A stretch of 64,000 bases of DNA from JAWPMT01 sp965227935. GTDB taxonomy: Bacteria; Bacteroidota; Bacteroidia; Cytophagales; Cyclobacteriaceae. Both the position numbers and the translations under genes were made by a program. How positions within the stretch are numbered: the stretch's first letter is position 1; each line of letters starts with the position of its first letter. Below, piece after piece: positions 1-8,997 of the stretch. The notes under the pieces were generated by a model. The model saw only the letters and a program-made list of their open reading frames with translations. It did not search any database and was not told the origin of the DNA. Location: assembly GCA_965227935.1 (NCBI GenBank), contig CBDDGS010000055.1:1550001-1614000 (forward strand), written 5' to 3'.

Positions 1-1552
1 CGATGACCTTTCGAGTAAAAATGGGGCGTTGACACTGCCTTATCTGGAAGTAGAAGATGAGCCGGCTTTTGGCTACCGGGGCATGCACCTTGATGTTTCC
101 AGGAACTTTCAGAAGCCAGAGGTAGTGAAGAAGTTACTGCGGATGATGGCTTTCTATAAGCTCAATAAGTTTCACTTCCACCTGACAGACGACGAGGGTT
201 GGCGCTTTGAAGTACCGGCACTGCCTGAGTTAACCGCCGTCGGAGCCCGTCGGGGACATACAGAAGATGAAATGACGCATATTCTGCCGGCTTACGGATC
301 CGGTCCTGACCCAGACAGTCCAGACAACCACGGCAGTGGCTTTTATTCCAGTGAGGAACTGATCGATATCCTTCAGTATGCCCAGTCGCTGAATATTGAA
401 GTGATCCCCGAGGTCGACTTGCCAGGCCATGCGCGTGCTGCCATTAAGGCCATGGAATCAAGGCTGGCATCTTCTGGTGATGCCACTTATCGCCTGGCGG
501 AGCCCGGTGATACGAGCAAGTACATCTCCGCCCAGATATACTCAGACAACGTAATCAACGTGTGCCAGGAGTCTACCTACGACTTTGTTGAGCTGGTCGC
601 TGATCATCTCATCGATCTCTATAGTGAGGCAGGAGTGCCATTGAATACCCTGCACATTGGATGCGATGAGGTGCCGCACGGCGCTTGGGCCTACTCCCCC
701 GGTTGTCAGGACCTGATTGCGCAAGGTGAGGGCCGAAATCCATCAGAGTATCTCTTGCAGTACTTTGTCTCCCGTGTTTCTCAGATGTTAAAGACCAAAG
801 GCCTGAGGACCGCAGGATGGGAGGAAGTAATAGGTGATCCGAGTGGTGCGGATCAGTCGTTGATACCCTATATCTGGCACAATGAAGAGCTGGCTTATGG
901 GCTTGCCAATCGAGGCTATGAAGTAGTACTCTGCAATGCCGCGAATCTTTACTTCGATCTTGCCTACAATCCTGATCCGGCAGAGCCTGGACTGAAGTGG
1001 GCCGGATTTGTCGACACCAAGTCGGCGTTTACCCTATCACCCTACCATATTGGGCAGTCGTTGAATCCGGATGCTGTCAGCGTGGACCAGTCGATATTGA
1101 CAACAACCGGAAAACGGAATATTCTCGGGATCCAGGGAGAGCTGTGGTCAGAGACGGTGCGAGGCGGTGAAGTTTTGGAGTACTATATCATGCCCAAAAT
1201 GTTTGGTCTGGTAGAAAGAGCCTGGACAGGCGATCCTGAGTGGGAAAGCGAGGCGGACCGAAATGCCGATTGGAGTGACTTTGTCCACCAGGTGGGTAAC
1301 AGGGAACTACCACGCCTGAATGCCCTGCTCGGAGGGTGGAACTACCGGGTACCGTTGCCAGGCCTGAATGTTGAAAATGATCTTGTCAGTGCAAATGTCC
1401 GGTTCCCAGGTCTGCCCATTCACTATACCACGGATGGTTCTGACCCTACGTCGGACAGCCCTCGTTATGATGAGCCCATTCCTTATGATGCTAATCTGCG
1501 ATTCAGAGTGATTGTGGATGAGCAGCATCAGAGCAGGGTAGTGATGCCTTGA
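1..1552 (+). CDS. Beta-N-acetylhexosaminidase, GH20 family (5' partial)
   Basis: The reading frame is open to the left edge of the window (frame of position 2), so the N-terminal part, normally a signal peptide and a GH20b domain, lies outside. What is visible is the GH20 catalytic barrel: the entry motif YRGMHLDVSRNF, then FHFHLTDDEGWR, the acid/base pair in HIGCDEVPHGAW, and a late GIQGELWSE block. The C-terminal 50 residues look like a chitobiase/hexosaminidase C-terminal domain (YTTDGSDP). The family hydrolyses terminal beta-linked GlcNAc/GalNAc, probably from chitin oligomers or glycans in the periplasm. Odd point: the catalytic motif reads HIGCDE where HxGGDE is usual, so a Cys (662-664) replaces the second Gly just before Asp-Glu. 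The family call is secure; the substrate is inferred. Confidence 0.93.
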   Translation, partial: DDLSSKNGALTLPYLEVEDEPAFGYRGMHLDVSRNFQKPEVVKKLLRMMAFYKLNKFHFHLTDDEGWRFEVPALPELTAVGARRGHTEDEMTHILPAYGSGPDPDSPDNHGSGFYSSEELIDILQYAQSLNIEVIPEVDLPGHARAAIKAMESRLASSGDATYRLAEPGDTSKYISAQIYSDNVINVCQESTYDFVELVADHLIDLYSEAGVPLNTLHIGCDEVPHGAWAYSPGCQDLIAQGEGRNPSEYLLQYFVSRVSQMLKTKGLRTAGWEEVIGDPSGADQSLIPYIWHNEELAYGLANRGYEVVLCNAANLYFDLAYNPDPAEPGLKWAGFVDTKSAFTLSPYHIGQSLNPDAVSVDQSILTTTGKRNILGIQGELWSETVRGGEVLEYYIMPKMFGLVERAWTGDPEWESEADRNADWSDFVHQVGNRELPRLNALLGGWNYRVPLPGLNVENDLVSANVRFPGLPIHYTTDGSDPTSDSPRYDEPIPYDANLRFRVIVDEQHQSRVVMP

Positions 1553-1719
1553 GGGGCTCATTGAGGACTGCGAAGGGCTGAGATGTGGAATTTTTTCCAC
1601 AGTAGTGATGGCAATCATCCTCGGTAGTTTCCTCCAAAAGGCTTAGGAAGCCGTTTCGAGGCCTATTCATAATTGGTGTGCTTTTTTCTCCTGATAAGGG
1701 GAATCAAATAAGCTGAATT

Positions 1720-2508
1720 ATGAATTGGACTGACATTTATAGATATGAATCGAACTCATCAACGACCTGGTTTCAAAGGATCAGCGCTTTCGTATTGGTC
1801 TTGCTAGCACTACTGTTTCTAAGTGGACTGCTCGCTGGTTGCGTCAGCAACAAGAAGTACAACGAGGCGCTGGATCAAATTGCCAGTCTGAAGGTCGATC
1901 AGGAAATGGCCAGTTTCAAGAAAGTTGATACACTGTATAAAAAGAGTGAAACCATCTATGAACTGCGCCAGCAACTATTAGCCACCAATAAGACCCTCGA
2001 CTCCGTAGCGGCAGCCCTCCAATCGGTTGTGAACCAACCTTCATCGGTAGCCATGATGAAGGAGGGTCTGAAAAGCGCACAGTGCTACTTCGAAATGGAC
2101 AAAGGCAGACTGTCAGCAGATCTCAGCAATGACATTCTGTTCCATACGGGAGAAGCTACTCTGACCAATCAGGGGCGTGAGAAAATAGCCGAACTGGCCG
2201 CCTCCGTTTATGAATATGAGCAGGAAGTACAACTATGGGTGGTGGGCCATACCGATGGAAAGCCTTATGCCAGCAGCGCCTATGACAATTGGGATCTCAG
2301 CGCGCAAAGAGCGTTGACCGTTACCAGGGCCTTGATAGATGCCGGTTTGGATGGGACGGATATCGTGGCAGCAGCCAGGGGTAGATTTGATCCGGAATCG
2401 GCAAATGACAAACGAGTAGGTCGATTGCTCAACCGTCGTACAGAAATCCTGATCCTGCCAAAATCGGAATGGAGTGAAGCTGTAGCGCAATTTGTGACCT
2501 CCATGTAG
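1720..2508 (+). CDS. OmpA-like peptidoglycan-associated lipoprotein
   Basis: A 262-residue protein. A long basic N-region precedes a hydrophobic stretch (residues about 20-40) ending in LLAGC, a lipobox that would place the lipidated Cys at residue 41. A helical, probably coiled-coil segment follows (about 45-105). From about 140 to 250 there is an OmpA/MotB-type domain with VVGHTDGK and a final LLNRRTEILI block, the usual peptidoglycan-binding signature. The likely role is anchoring the outer membrane to peptidoglycan. The extended N-terminus before the lipobox is unusual; a start at an internal codon is possible, but no better Met is available before the hydrophobic segment. It appears to be transcribed alone. 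Confidence 0.85.
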   Translation: MNWTDIYRYESNSSTTWFQRISAFVLVLLALLFLSGLLAGCVSNKKYNEALDQIASLKVDQEMASFKKVDTLYKKSETIYELRQQLLATNKTLDSVAAALQSVVNQPSSVAMMKEGLKSAQCYFEMDKGRLSADLSNDILFHTGEATLTNQGREKIAELAASVYEYEQEVQLWVVGHTDGKPYASSAYDNWDLSAQRALTVTRALIDAGLDGTDIVAAARGRFDPESANDKRVGRLLNRRTEILILPKSEWSEAVAQFVTSM

Positions 2509-2733
2509 CCAAAGGGTTAGAGTCCTTACCAGCATGCGGTAAGCAGGTTATAGGACCAGCGCCTTCGGCAATCCGAGGTAGTGGAATTAACAACCTACAA
2601 CGTTGCATTGAATACCTTTCAGAATCCCGGTTTTTGGTCGTTTTTTCGGCTAGTTTTAGGCCTGTGAATCGATCCGAAACTTGGATCTGATTGTTATACT
2701 TCAAAGAGTAGTACACAAAAGAAAAACCCGGAC

Positions 2734-3051
2734 ATGAGATACGTTCGCATCATTCTAATCCTTTTAATGGCGTTGATATTGGTCATTTTCTCCGTCCAGA
2801 ACTCTGACTACGCCATGATTAAGTTTCTTAGCTGGTCAGCGGAGACCTCTATGGCCCTTTTGCTATTGATTAGTTTCCTGATCGGTACGTTCACGACCTT
2901 TCTTTGGCTGACCCCCGTCATTTTCCGGCGAAATAAGAAATCGACGACGCCAAAGCCTGCCAAGAAGACAGAGGTGCCACAGGATGCATCACCTCCAGCG
3001 ACGAATCCAGAAACCTGGGAGGAAGAAAGTGCTGAGACGCCGAAGCAATAG
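2734..3051 (+). CDS. LapA/DUF1049-domain inner-membrane protein
   Basis: A 105-residue protein with two membrane helices (about residues 4-24 and 38-60) separated by the VQNSDYAMIKFLSW turn. This is the pattern of the LapA (lipopolysaccharide assembly protein A, DUF1049) domain. The tail is basic and Lys/Pro/Thr-rich and likely cytoplasmic. In enterobacteria LapA works with LapB in controlling LPS synthesis; whether that holds in Bacteroidota is not known from the sequence. The gene lies 40 bp upstream of a formate/nitrite-transporter-type gene on the same strand and may share its transcript. Confidence 0.8.
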   Translation: MRYVRIILILLMALILVIFSVQNSDYAMIKFLSWSAETSMALLLLISFLIGTFTTFLWLTPVIFRRNKKSTTPKPAKKTEVPQDASPPATNPETWEEESAETPKQ

Positions 3052-3091
3052 GCTGTCGATCTGATCAAGAACGCCATTATATCACATAGGT

Positions 3092-3931
3092 ATGAATAAA
3101 CTGCTCCATTCACTGGGCTTTGGTGAGAAGCGTGGGGATACTCCCAAAATGGACCGTCCCAAGGAGGTGAAAGAGATCCTGGATGAGCAGATAGATACCA
3201 GCCTGAAGGAATTTAACCGATCGGGGCTGGGGCTCTTCATGTCGGCATTTACAGCTGGTCTGGAGGTTGGCTTCAGTGTCCTTTTCATGGGCACGGTACT
3301 CACCCTTTTTGGAGATTCGCTGTCACCTGAGTCCCTGCGACTGTACCTGGCCCTGTGCTACCCCATTGGGTTTATCTTTGTGATCATTGGTCGATCCGAG
3401 CTCTTCACTGAACACACAGCGTTGGCAATATTGCCCGTATTGCGAGGTTCAGTGACACTGAAGAACCTCTTTGTCCTTTGGGGGATCGTTTATCTGGGAA
3501 ACATCGTCGGAGGGTATGCTTTCAGTTTGTTGCTGACCCGGATAGGACCTGAAGTCGGGTTCATCCAGTTGTCGGCTTTTGAGCATCTAGGTCATGAGTT
3601 GGTGGCGTATGACTGGGACACAATTCTATTGAGTGCTTTGTTGGCCGGTTGGATGATGGGCCTCCTCGGATGGCTCGTGACCTCTTCGCAAGAGACAATC
3701 AGCAGGATCTTTGTGATTGTACTCGTTACCTCCATCATTGGCATCGCCGGCCTCCATCACTGCATCGTGGGCTCCATAGAAGTGTTTTCTGGTTTATTGG
3801 TCGGGGACAGTGTTACACTCCTCGACTATTTGAAGTTTCAACTATGGGCGACGATAGGCAACGCCATTGGAGGGGCATTTTTTGTCGCGGTGTTGAAATA
3901 CAGTCATGTTCGGTTGACTGCACAGAAATAA
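3092..3931 (+). CDS. Formate/nitrite transporter (FNT) family membrane protein, YfdC-like
   Basis: A 279-residue protein with a soluble N-terminus of about 45 residues and then six hydrophobic segments, the FNT channel topology. The GLHHCIVGSIEVFSG block near residue 220 contains the family's central conserved His, which gates anion passage. SVLFMGTVLTL and YLGNIVGGY are the other FNT-like re-entrant and helix motifs. The longer charged N-terminus resembles the YfdC branch more than FocA or NirC, so the transported ion (formate, nitrite or another small weak acid) cannot be named. It sits directly after the LapA-like gene and upstream of a two-component signalling operon. Confidence 0.85.
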   Translation: MNKLLHSLGFGEKRGDTPKMDRPKEVKEILDEQIDTSLKEFNRSGLGLFMSAFTAGLEVGFSVLFMGTVLTLFGDSLSPESLRLYLALCYPIGFIFVIIGRSELFTEHTALAILPVLRGSVTLKNLFVLWGIVYLGNIVGGYAFSLLLTRIGPEVGFIQLSAFEHLGHELVAYDWDTILLSALLAGWMMGLLGWLVTSSQETISRIFVIVLVTSIIGIAGLHHCIVGSIEVFSGLLVGDSVTLLDYLKFQLWATIGNAIGGAFFVAVLKYSHVRLTAQK

Positions 3932-4068
3932 CTGCCTGCTTTACTGGGGAAATTTCTCTACATTTCCACAGGAGCATATAGAGGCAAATGCCCTTTCAAG
4001 GCGCTCAGCACAATCGGTATAGGATTTGCACTCTTTGCAGCACCGACTTCAGGTACAGATTTTTTACC

Positions 4069-4437
4069 ATGGACCAAAGCAGTATGAAAGTATTGATAGT
4101 GGACGATGAACCTGATATTCTGACGATGGTATCGAGGTTTCTGACGAACGAGGGTATGCAGGTGGACTGCGCGGAGATGATCACCGAGGCACGTACAGAG
4201 GTCATGCAAAACACCTATGAGGCCGCAATCCTCGATCTCAATTTACCTGACGGCACGGGCTTTGACTTGATATCGTCCATTCGGAGGCAGAATGAAGATT
4301 GCAAAATTATCGTCATCAGCGCGTACGACAACTACGACGATCTGGAGCCGGAGGGGGGAGCAAAAGTCGATCTCTTTCTCAAGAAACCTTTTTCCAAAAA
4401 ACAGCTTATACATGCAATACTTCAGGGAAATGAATGA
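4069..4437 (+). CDS. Stand-alone response-regulator receiver domain protein
   Basis: A 122-residue single receiver domain: the acidic pair in VLIVDDEPD, the phosphoacceptor Asp56 in AILDLNLPDG, the Ser in VIVISAYD and the Lys in FLKKPF. It has no output domain. I chose the ATG at 4069 (MDQSSMKVLI...) because the receiver fold starts right there; upstream in-frame sequence (from 3988) is not receiver-like. It is followed 6 bp later by a sigma-54 regulator and then a histidine kinase on the same strand, so it probably takes part in a phosphorelay or acts as a phosphate sink for the same kinase. Confidence 0.88.
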   Translation: MDQSSMKVLIVDDEPDILTMVSRFLTNEGMQVDCAEMITEARTEVMQNTYEAAILDLNLPDGTGFDLISSIRRQNEDCKIIVISAYDNYDDLEPEGGAKVDLFLKKPFSKKQLIHAILQGNE

Positions 4438-4443
4438 TTCAAT

Positions 4444-5829
4444 TTGAGTGAAGTGAAGAGACTACTGATCATTGACGACGAGGCAGATATCCGGCTGCTA
4501 CTGAAAAAGTTCTTTTCAAAGAAAGGCTTTGAAGTCTCCGTACACGAGGATGGTACCAAAGGCCTGGCATTTCTTAAGCAACAGTCCGTCGATCTGGTAC
4601 TTTGCGATTTTCGTCTACCGGATTATTTGGGACTCGAGATGCTCCAGAAGATCAAGATCATTGATCCTGCAGTCCCGGTAATCATCATCACGGGCTATAC
4701 AGATGTCAGGGTCGCCGTGGAGGCGCTGAAAAAGGGCGCCTTTGATTATGTCACCAAGCCGCTGTACCCAGATGAGATACTTCACACAGTGCAGAATGCA
4801 CTAGGTAAACCTGCAAGCCCAAAAGTGCCGGCTAAGCCAAAGGAGAAAAAGGCAACGACCGAGCGTGCCGAGTTCGTGATGGGCCCCAGCAGACAATCGC
4901 AAACTGTCCAGCAGCACATAGACCTCATAGCTCCAACAGATATGTCGGTAATCATCCAAGGCGAGACGGGCACCGGCAAGGAATATGTGGCGCGGGCTGT
5001 GCACGCCAGGAGCCAGAGAGCTGAGAAGGCATTTGTCGCCGTCGACTGCGGCGCCCTGCCCAAAGAGCTAGCGGGAAGCGAACTCTTCGGTCATGTCAAA
5101 GGGGCGTTTACGGGCGCCCTGGAGGATCGCAAAGGTTGCTTTGAATTGGCTAATGGTGGGACCCTCTTCCTGGATGAAATAGGTAATCTGTCTTATGACA
5201 ATCAGGTGAAACTTCTTCGTGTACTGCAAGAGCGTGTAGTGAAGCGGGTAGGGGGTACCAAGAGCATCAATGTGGACGTCCGTGTTATAGTGGCGACCAA
5301 TGAAGATCTGAAGGAGGCCGTAAGGGAGGGAGACTTTCGGGAGGATATCTATCATCGTCTCAACGAATTTCGTATCGAGTTGGCACCTCTCCGCGAGCGA
5401 AAGGAAGATATTGGTCTTTTTGCTGATCAATTTCTACTTGAAGCCAACAGCCAGTTAGGAAAGACGGTAAAAGGGTTTACCCCTGGTGCCAAGTCCAAAC
5501 TCGCGTCCTACTATTGGCATGGAAATCTGCGAGAGCTGAAAAACGTTGTGAAAAGAGCAACATTGCTATGTCCTGATGCCGAAATAGACGAAGCGGCGCT
5601 ACCTACCGAGATCACCGAGGCCCGAGCTTCGGATAGCCTTGATATGGAGGTTTCCTTCAATGGTCGTATCCCGGGCAGTTTGAAGGAAGTGGCGGAAGAA
5701 GCCGAGAAGCAGGCGATTTTAGATGTCCTGGCACGGACTAATAACAATAAGACAAAAACTGCGCAGATTCTCAAAGTCGATAGAAAGACACTCTACAATA
5801 AACTCAAGACTTTCGGGATTGAAGTCTGA
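4444..5829 (+). CDS. NtrC/AtoC-type sigma-54-dependent response regulator
   Basis: A 461-residue protein in the classic three-part layout. The receiver domain (1-120) has phosphoacceptor Asp55 in LVLCDFRLPD. The AAA+ sigma-54 interaction domain (about 145-385) has Walker A GETGTGKE at 173-180, GAFTGA at 220-225 (the loop that contacts sigma-54) and Walker B TLFLDEIG at 240-247. A Fis-type helix-turn-helix lies at the C-terminus (NNNKTKTAQILKVDRKTLY). The start is TTG. It should activate promoters with GG-N10-GC -24/-12 elements once phosphorylated by the downstream kinase. A candidate promoter of that kind lies before hsp20 in this same window, but a direct link is only inference. Confidence 0.95.
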   Translation: MSEVKRLLIIDDEADIRLLLKKFFSKKGFEVSVHEDGTKGLAFLKQQSVDLVLCDFRLPDYLGLEMLQKIKIIDPAVPVIIITGYTDVRVAVEALKKGAFDYVTKPLYPDEILHTVQNALGKPASPKVPAKPKEKKATTERAEFVMGPSRQSQTVQQHIDLIAPTDMSVIIQGETGTGKEYVARAVHARSQRAEKAFVAVDCGALPKELAGSELFGHVKGAFTGALEDRKGCFELANGGTLFLDEIGNLSYDNQVKLLRVLQERVVKRVGGTKSINVDVRVIVATNEDLKEAVREGDFREDIYHRLNEFRIELAPLRERKEDIGLFADQFLLEANSQLGKTVKGFTPGAKSKLASYYWHGNLRELKNVVKRATLLCPDAEIDEAALPTEITEARASDSLDMEVSFNGRIPGSLKEVAEEAEKQAILDVLARTNNNKTKTAQILKVDRKTLYNKLKTFGIEV

Positions 5830-5846
5830 TATCAAAAGACCATTTC

Positions 5847-7301
5847 ATGCTAGAAAGATTGACCCAGCACTCAGCGATCTCTATAGAGGAGCTGCTGGAG
5901 AGTATGCTAAAAGCCACCTCTAATGGTATCCTTTGTTTTGAGACGGTAAGGGATGATGCCGGTGAGGTACGGGACTTTCGATGCGTCTTCATCAATGACA
6001 TCGGAGCCCAGGCACTCGGAGGTGATGTTGAGGCCTTCTTGGGTGTGAATATGTCAGCGCTCGAAGTGTTCCATCCTATTGAGCAATTCGCCGGCCAACT
6101 GAAGCAGGTGCTTGCTGATGGTAGGTTGTTGACGTTTGAGCATCTTGCCGAGAGTAGTCAGCGATATTTTCGTGTGACAGCTGTGAGAATCAGAGATGGT
6201 GTGACGCTCAATATGCAAGACATCACAGTGTTGCGCGAAGTTCAGCAGGAAATGGAGACGGAGGAGATCAAGTACCGCCGCTTATTCGAAGAATCAATTG
6301 ATGCGATCTGCCTGATCGACGAGCACTTCAATATCCGAGAGGCCAATTCTTCCTGCCTTGACATGCTACACTATACCTGGCAAGACCTTCATTGCATCTC
6401 ATTAAGCGACCTGGTCGGGGATGAGGCCGCTTTTGACTTGTTTCGAAAGACGTTAGCCACAAAAGGCAAAGTCGAAGAATTTGAGCTATCGCTGCAAACC
6501 AAATCCGGCAAGGCCAAGCCCTCATTGCTGAACGGCGTGGTGATAGAGGACGATCAGGGCCACCCGTTGTATCTGCTCGTGATCAGGGACCTGACAAAAC
6601 GTAAGCAAACGGAGAGAGACCTCTTACGTGCAGAAAAGCTCTCCATGACCGGAAAAATCGCGAGGACCATCGCTCATGAGGTACGTAACCCTCTGACCAA
6701 CCTGACACTGGTGATCGACCAACTAAAAGATGAAGTCGCGGAGCACTCTGAGGATGCAGACATGTATTTTGAGATCATTGATCGAAATATCGATCGGATT
6801 GGGAAGCTGATTGCGGACCTGTTGAATTCCTCTAAACCGAGGGCGCTGACGTTGGTTCAGCAATCGTTGAACAAGCTGGTCATGGAAGCGCTGGATCTGG
6901 TGCGCGACCGCATCACGCTCAGGGAGATGTCGCTGGTGCTTTCCCTGACCGAAGAACCCAACGAACTACCATTGGATGCAGATCAATTCAAAGTTGCACT
7001 TCTCAACCTGCTGATCAATGCGATTGAAGCTATGGAGGTCGGCAAAGGTCAGCTTCTTGTGACCACCGAGTGCCTCGAAGACCAAGTCCTCTTGTCAATT
7101 CAAGATAATGGTGTGGGTATGTCGGACGACGAGCTCAACCAGTTGTTTGAACCATACTTTACCGGTAAGAAACAGGGGACAGGTCTGGGTCTGACGACCG
7201 TCCAAAATATCATCCATAGCCATCACGGCAGGATCAATGTCGATAGCGAGGTGGGGGCTGGTACGACCTTCAGTATTACCTTTCCAATCGCCAAGGTGTA
7301 G
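5847..7301 (+). CDS. PAS-domain sensor histidine kinase
   Basis: A 484-residue, apparently cytoplasmic kinase with no membrane helix. Two PAS-like sensor segments come first (about 10-130 and 140-260; the second is RLFEESIDAICLIDEHFNI). The dimerisation/phosphoacceptor helix has His277 in AHEVRNPLTNL. A HATPase_c domain follows with N-box NLLINAIEAM, DNGVGM, an F-box at LFEPYFTGK and GTGLGLTTV. The missing membrane segments point to an internal or redox/ligand signal. It is the third gene of the receiver/sigma-54 regulator/kinase operon (17 bp after the regulator), so it is the obvious phosphate donor for both regulators. Confidence 0.94.
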   Translation: MLERLTQHSAISIEELLESMLKATSNGILCFETVRDDAGEVRDFRCVFINDIGAQALGGDVEAFLGVNMSALEVFHPIEQFAGQLKQVLADGRLLTFEHLAESSQRYFRVTAVRIRDGVTLNMQDITVLREVQQEMETEEIKYRRLFEESIDAICLIDEHFNIREANSSCLDMLHYTWQDLHCISLSDLVGDEAAFDLFRKTLATKGKVEEFELSLQTKSGKAKPSLLNGVVIEDDQGHPLYLLVIRDLTKRKQTERDLLRAEKLSMTGKIARTIAHEVRNPLTNLTLVIDQLKDEVAEHSEDADMYFEIIDRNIDRIGKLIADLLNSSKPRALTLVQQSLNKLVMEALDLVRDRITLREMSLVLSLTEEPNELPLDADQFKVALLNLLINAIEAMEVGKGQLLVTTECLEDQVLLSIQDNGVGMSDDELNQLFEPYFTGKKQGTGLGLTTVQNIIHSHHGRINVDSEVGAGTTFSITFPIAKV

Positions 7302-7394
7302 AAAAAATTCCCCACCAGTCTCGCAGATTCCTCTCTTTGTGGGAGTCATCGCCCCATTTAGTCCTCTCAGTGGACGTTTAGGCGTTCGGAATGC

Positions 7395-7419
7395 TTTTTG
7401 GACCATAGTGGTCGAAAAA
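7395..7419. promoter_or_regulatory. Palindrome upstream of dps (candidate operator)
   Basis: TTTTTGGACC-ATAGT-GGTCGAAAAA: two 10-nt arms, complementary in nine positions, centred 30 bp before the dps start codon. Size and position suit a dimeric repressor or activator site; peroxide regulators of the Fur or OxyR type often control dps. A weak intrinsic terminator for the kinase gene is the alternative. Only the symmetry is seen; the regulator is not known. Confidence 0.4.
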
Positions 7420-7436
7420 GAATTTCGAAAGAGACT

Positions 7437-7961
7437 ATGAATAACGATACAATACAAATAGTAGAGAATAAGCTATCAAACACAGAAGAGAGCAAGCAGC
7501 TGGGCTACTCTAAACTCCAGACTGCTGAGTTGGTCTCAGCACTCAATAAGCTATTGGCCAATTACAGTATCCACTACCAGAAGCTGCGAAACTTCCACTG
7601 GAACGTGACCGGCGCGGATTTCTTCGATATCCACGAGCAGTTTGAGAAGCAATACAATTATGCCAAAGTGGCCATCGATGATATCGCCGAGCGTATCAGG
7701 GTTTTTGGTCAAACCCCTCTCAGTAGAATGGCTGACTACCTCGAAGTAGCTGATATCAAAGAAGCCCCAACAGATCTTACAGCCATGGCCATGGTCAGAG
7801 AGATCATCGAAGACTATGAGACACTCCTTGAGCACATGTTCCACGCTATCGACAAGGCCATCGAGAATGGTGATAGTGGCACGGAGGACATGGTCAAAGG
7901 GTTTGTGAAAGTCACTGAAAAGAACCACTGGATGATGACTGCATTCTCCCAGAAAGGCTAG
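7437..7961 (+). CDS. dps: Dps family ferritin-like DNA-protection protein
   Basis: A 174-residue Dps/MrgA-type protein that oxidises and stores iron and shields DNA in starved or oxidatively stressed cells. The dinuclear ferroxidase site formed between subunits is visible: LRNFHWNVTG, then FFDIHEQFEKQY, then IDDIAERIR. The ATG at 7437 is preferred to an in-frame start at 7398, because the upstream stretch overlaps a near-perfect palindrome (7395-7419) that looks regulatory. The gene is monocistronic between the kinase and an MscS gene. Confidence 0.93.
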   Translation: MNNDTIQIVENKLSNTEESKQLGYSKLQTAELVSALNKLLANYSIHYQKLRNFHWNVTGADFFDIHEQFEKQYNYAKVAIDDIAERIRVFGQTPLSRMADYLEVADIKEAPTDLTAMAMVREIIEDYETLLEHMFHAIDKAIENGDSGTEDMVKGFVKVTEKNHWMMTAFSQKG

Positions 7962-8032
7962 TCATCGTCCGCCTCTCGCCTATCATTTGATGACATGTGT
8001 ATCATGTCTGGTTCTTTTTTTAAATCACAAAT

Positions 8033-8953
8033 ATGGAATTCAACTTGCAAACAGCATTCGGGATAGTAGCAGATAAGATTGAGCGATGGATGGAAACGAA
8101 AACGGCCATGTTGCCGAACCTCGTTGTGGCCGTATTGTTGTTGTTGCTGTTCTACGGAATAGCTCGCATCATCCGCAGCCTGTCCCACCGGCTCCTCGAC
8201 CGTTTTTCAGAAAAAGCAGCCATCAATAATCTGTTTGCAACGCTGCTCTATTTGATGACCCTGGGCATTGGCTTGATCATGGCGCTGAATGTACTCCATC
8301 TGGAGCAGACCGTGACTTCCTTGCTCGCAGGTGCCGGGATCATCGGCCTGGCCCTTGGTTTTGCCTTTCAGGATATCACCGCCAATTTCATTTCGGGTAT
8401 CCTTATCGCTTTCAGAAAGCCAATACAGGTAGGGGATATCATCAAAACTGAAGAATTTATGGGGAAAGTGGAAAAGATCGATCTCCGTGTTACGGTGATC
8501 CGCACATTTCAGGGCCTGCATGTCATCATTCCAAACAAGGATGTCTTCCAGACGCCCGTCACCAATTTTACAAAAACCCATGATCGCAGGATCGACTTGG
8601 AAGTCGGTGTGTCCTACGCCGAAGACCTCGAGCACGTCAGGCGAGTGGCAATCAAGGCAGTTGAGGATCTTCCTTACCTCCTTCCCGGAAAGCAGGTGGA
8701 GTTACACTACAAGGAATTTGGAGATAGCTCTATCAACTTCGTTTTGATGCTCTGGATTCACTATCCAGATGAACCAGGCTATTGGAAAGCCCGCAGTGAT
8801 GCCATCATCGCTGTAAAAAAGGCCTTTGACGACGAGGGAATTACCATTCCTTTCCCCATTCGGACGCTGGATTTTGGGATCAAAGGAGGAAAAGAGCTTT
8901 CACAAATGATTGACACGACAAGAACATCAACTGCTCTGAATGAGGAGTATTGA
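8033..8953 (+). CDS. Mechanosensitive ion channel, MscS family
   Basis: A 306-residue small-conductance mechanosensitive channel. It has three N-terminal membrane helices (about 27-45, 68-88, 92-120), and the pore-lining third helix is Gly/Ala-rich (LLAGAGIIGLALGFAFQD). The MscS beta domain follows (RKPIQVGDIIKTEEFMGKVEKI) and then an alpha/beta cytoplasmic vestibule. It would release solutes on hypo-osmotic shock. Two small helical genes of unknown function follow closely and may be co-transcribed. Confidence 0.93.
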   Translation: MEFNLQTAFGIVADKIERWMETKTAMLPNLVVAVLLLLLFYGIARIIRSLSHRLLDRFSEKAAINNLFATLLYLMTLGIGLIMALNVLHLEQTVTSLLAGAGIIGLALGFAFQDITANFISGILIAFRKPIQVGDIIKTEEFMGKVEKIDLRVTVIRTFQGLHVIIPNKDVFQTPVTNFTKTHDRRIDLEVGVSYAEDLEHVRRVAIKAVEDLPYLLPGKQVELHYKEFGDSSINFVLMLWIHYPDEPGYWKARSDAIIAVKKAFDDEGITIPFPIRTLDFGIKGGKELSQMIDTTRTSTALNEEY

Positions 8954-8997
8954 AAAGCATTATAAGCCGTTGTTTAACACTTAAATTTTATAGAAGC

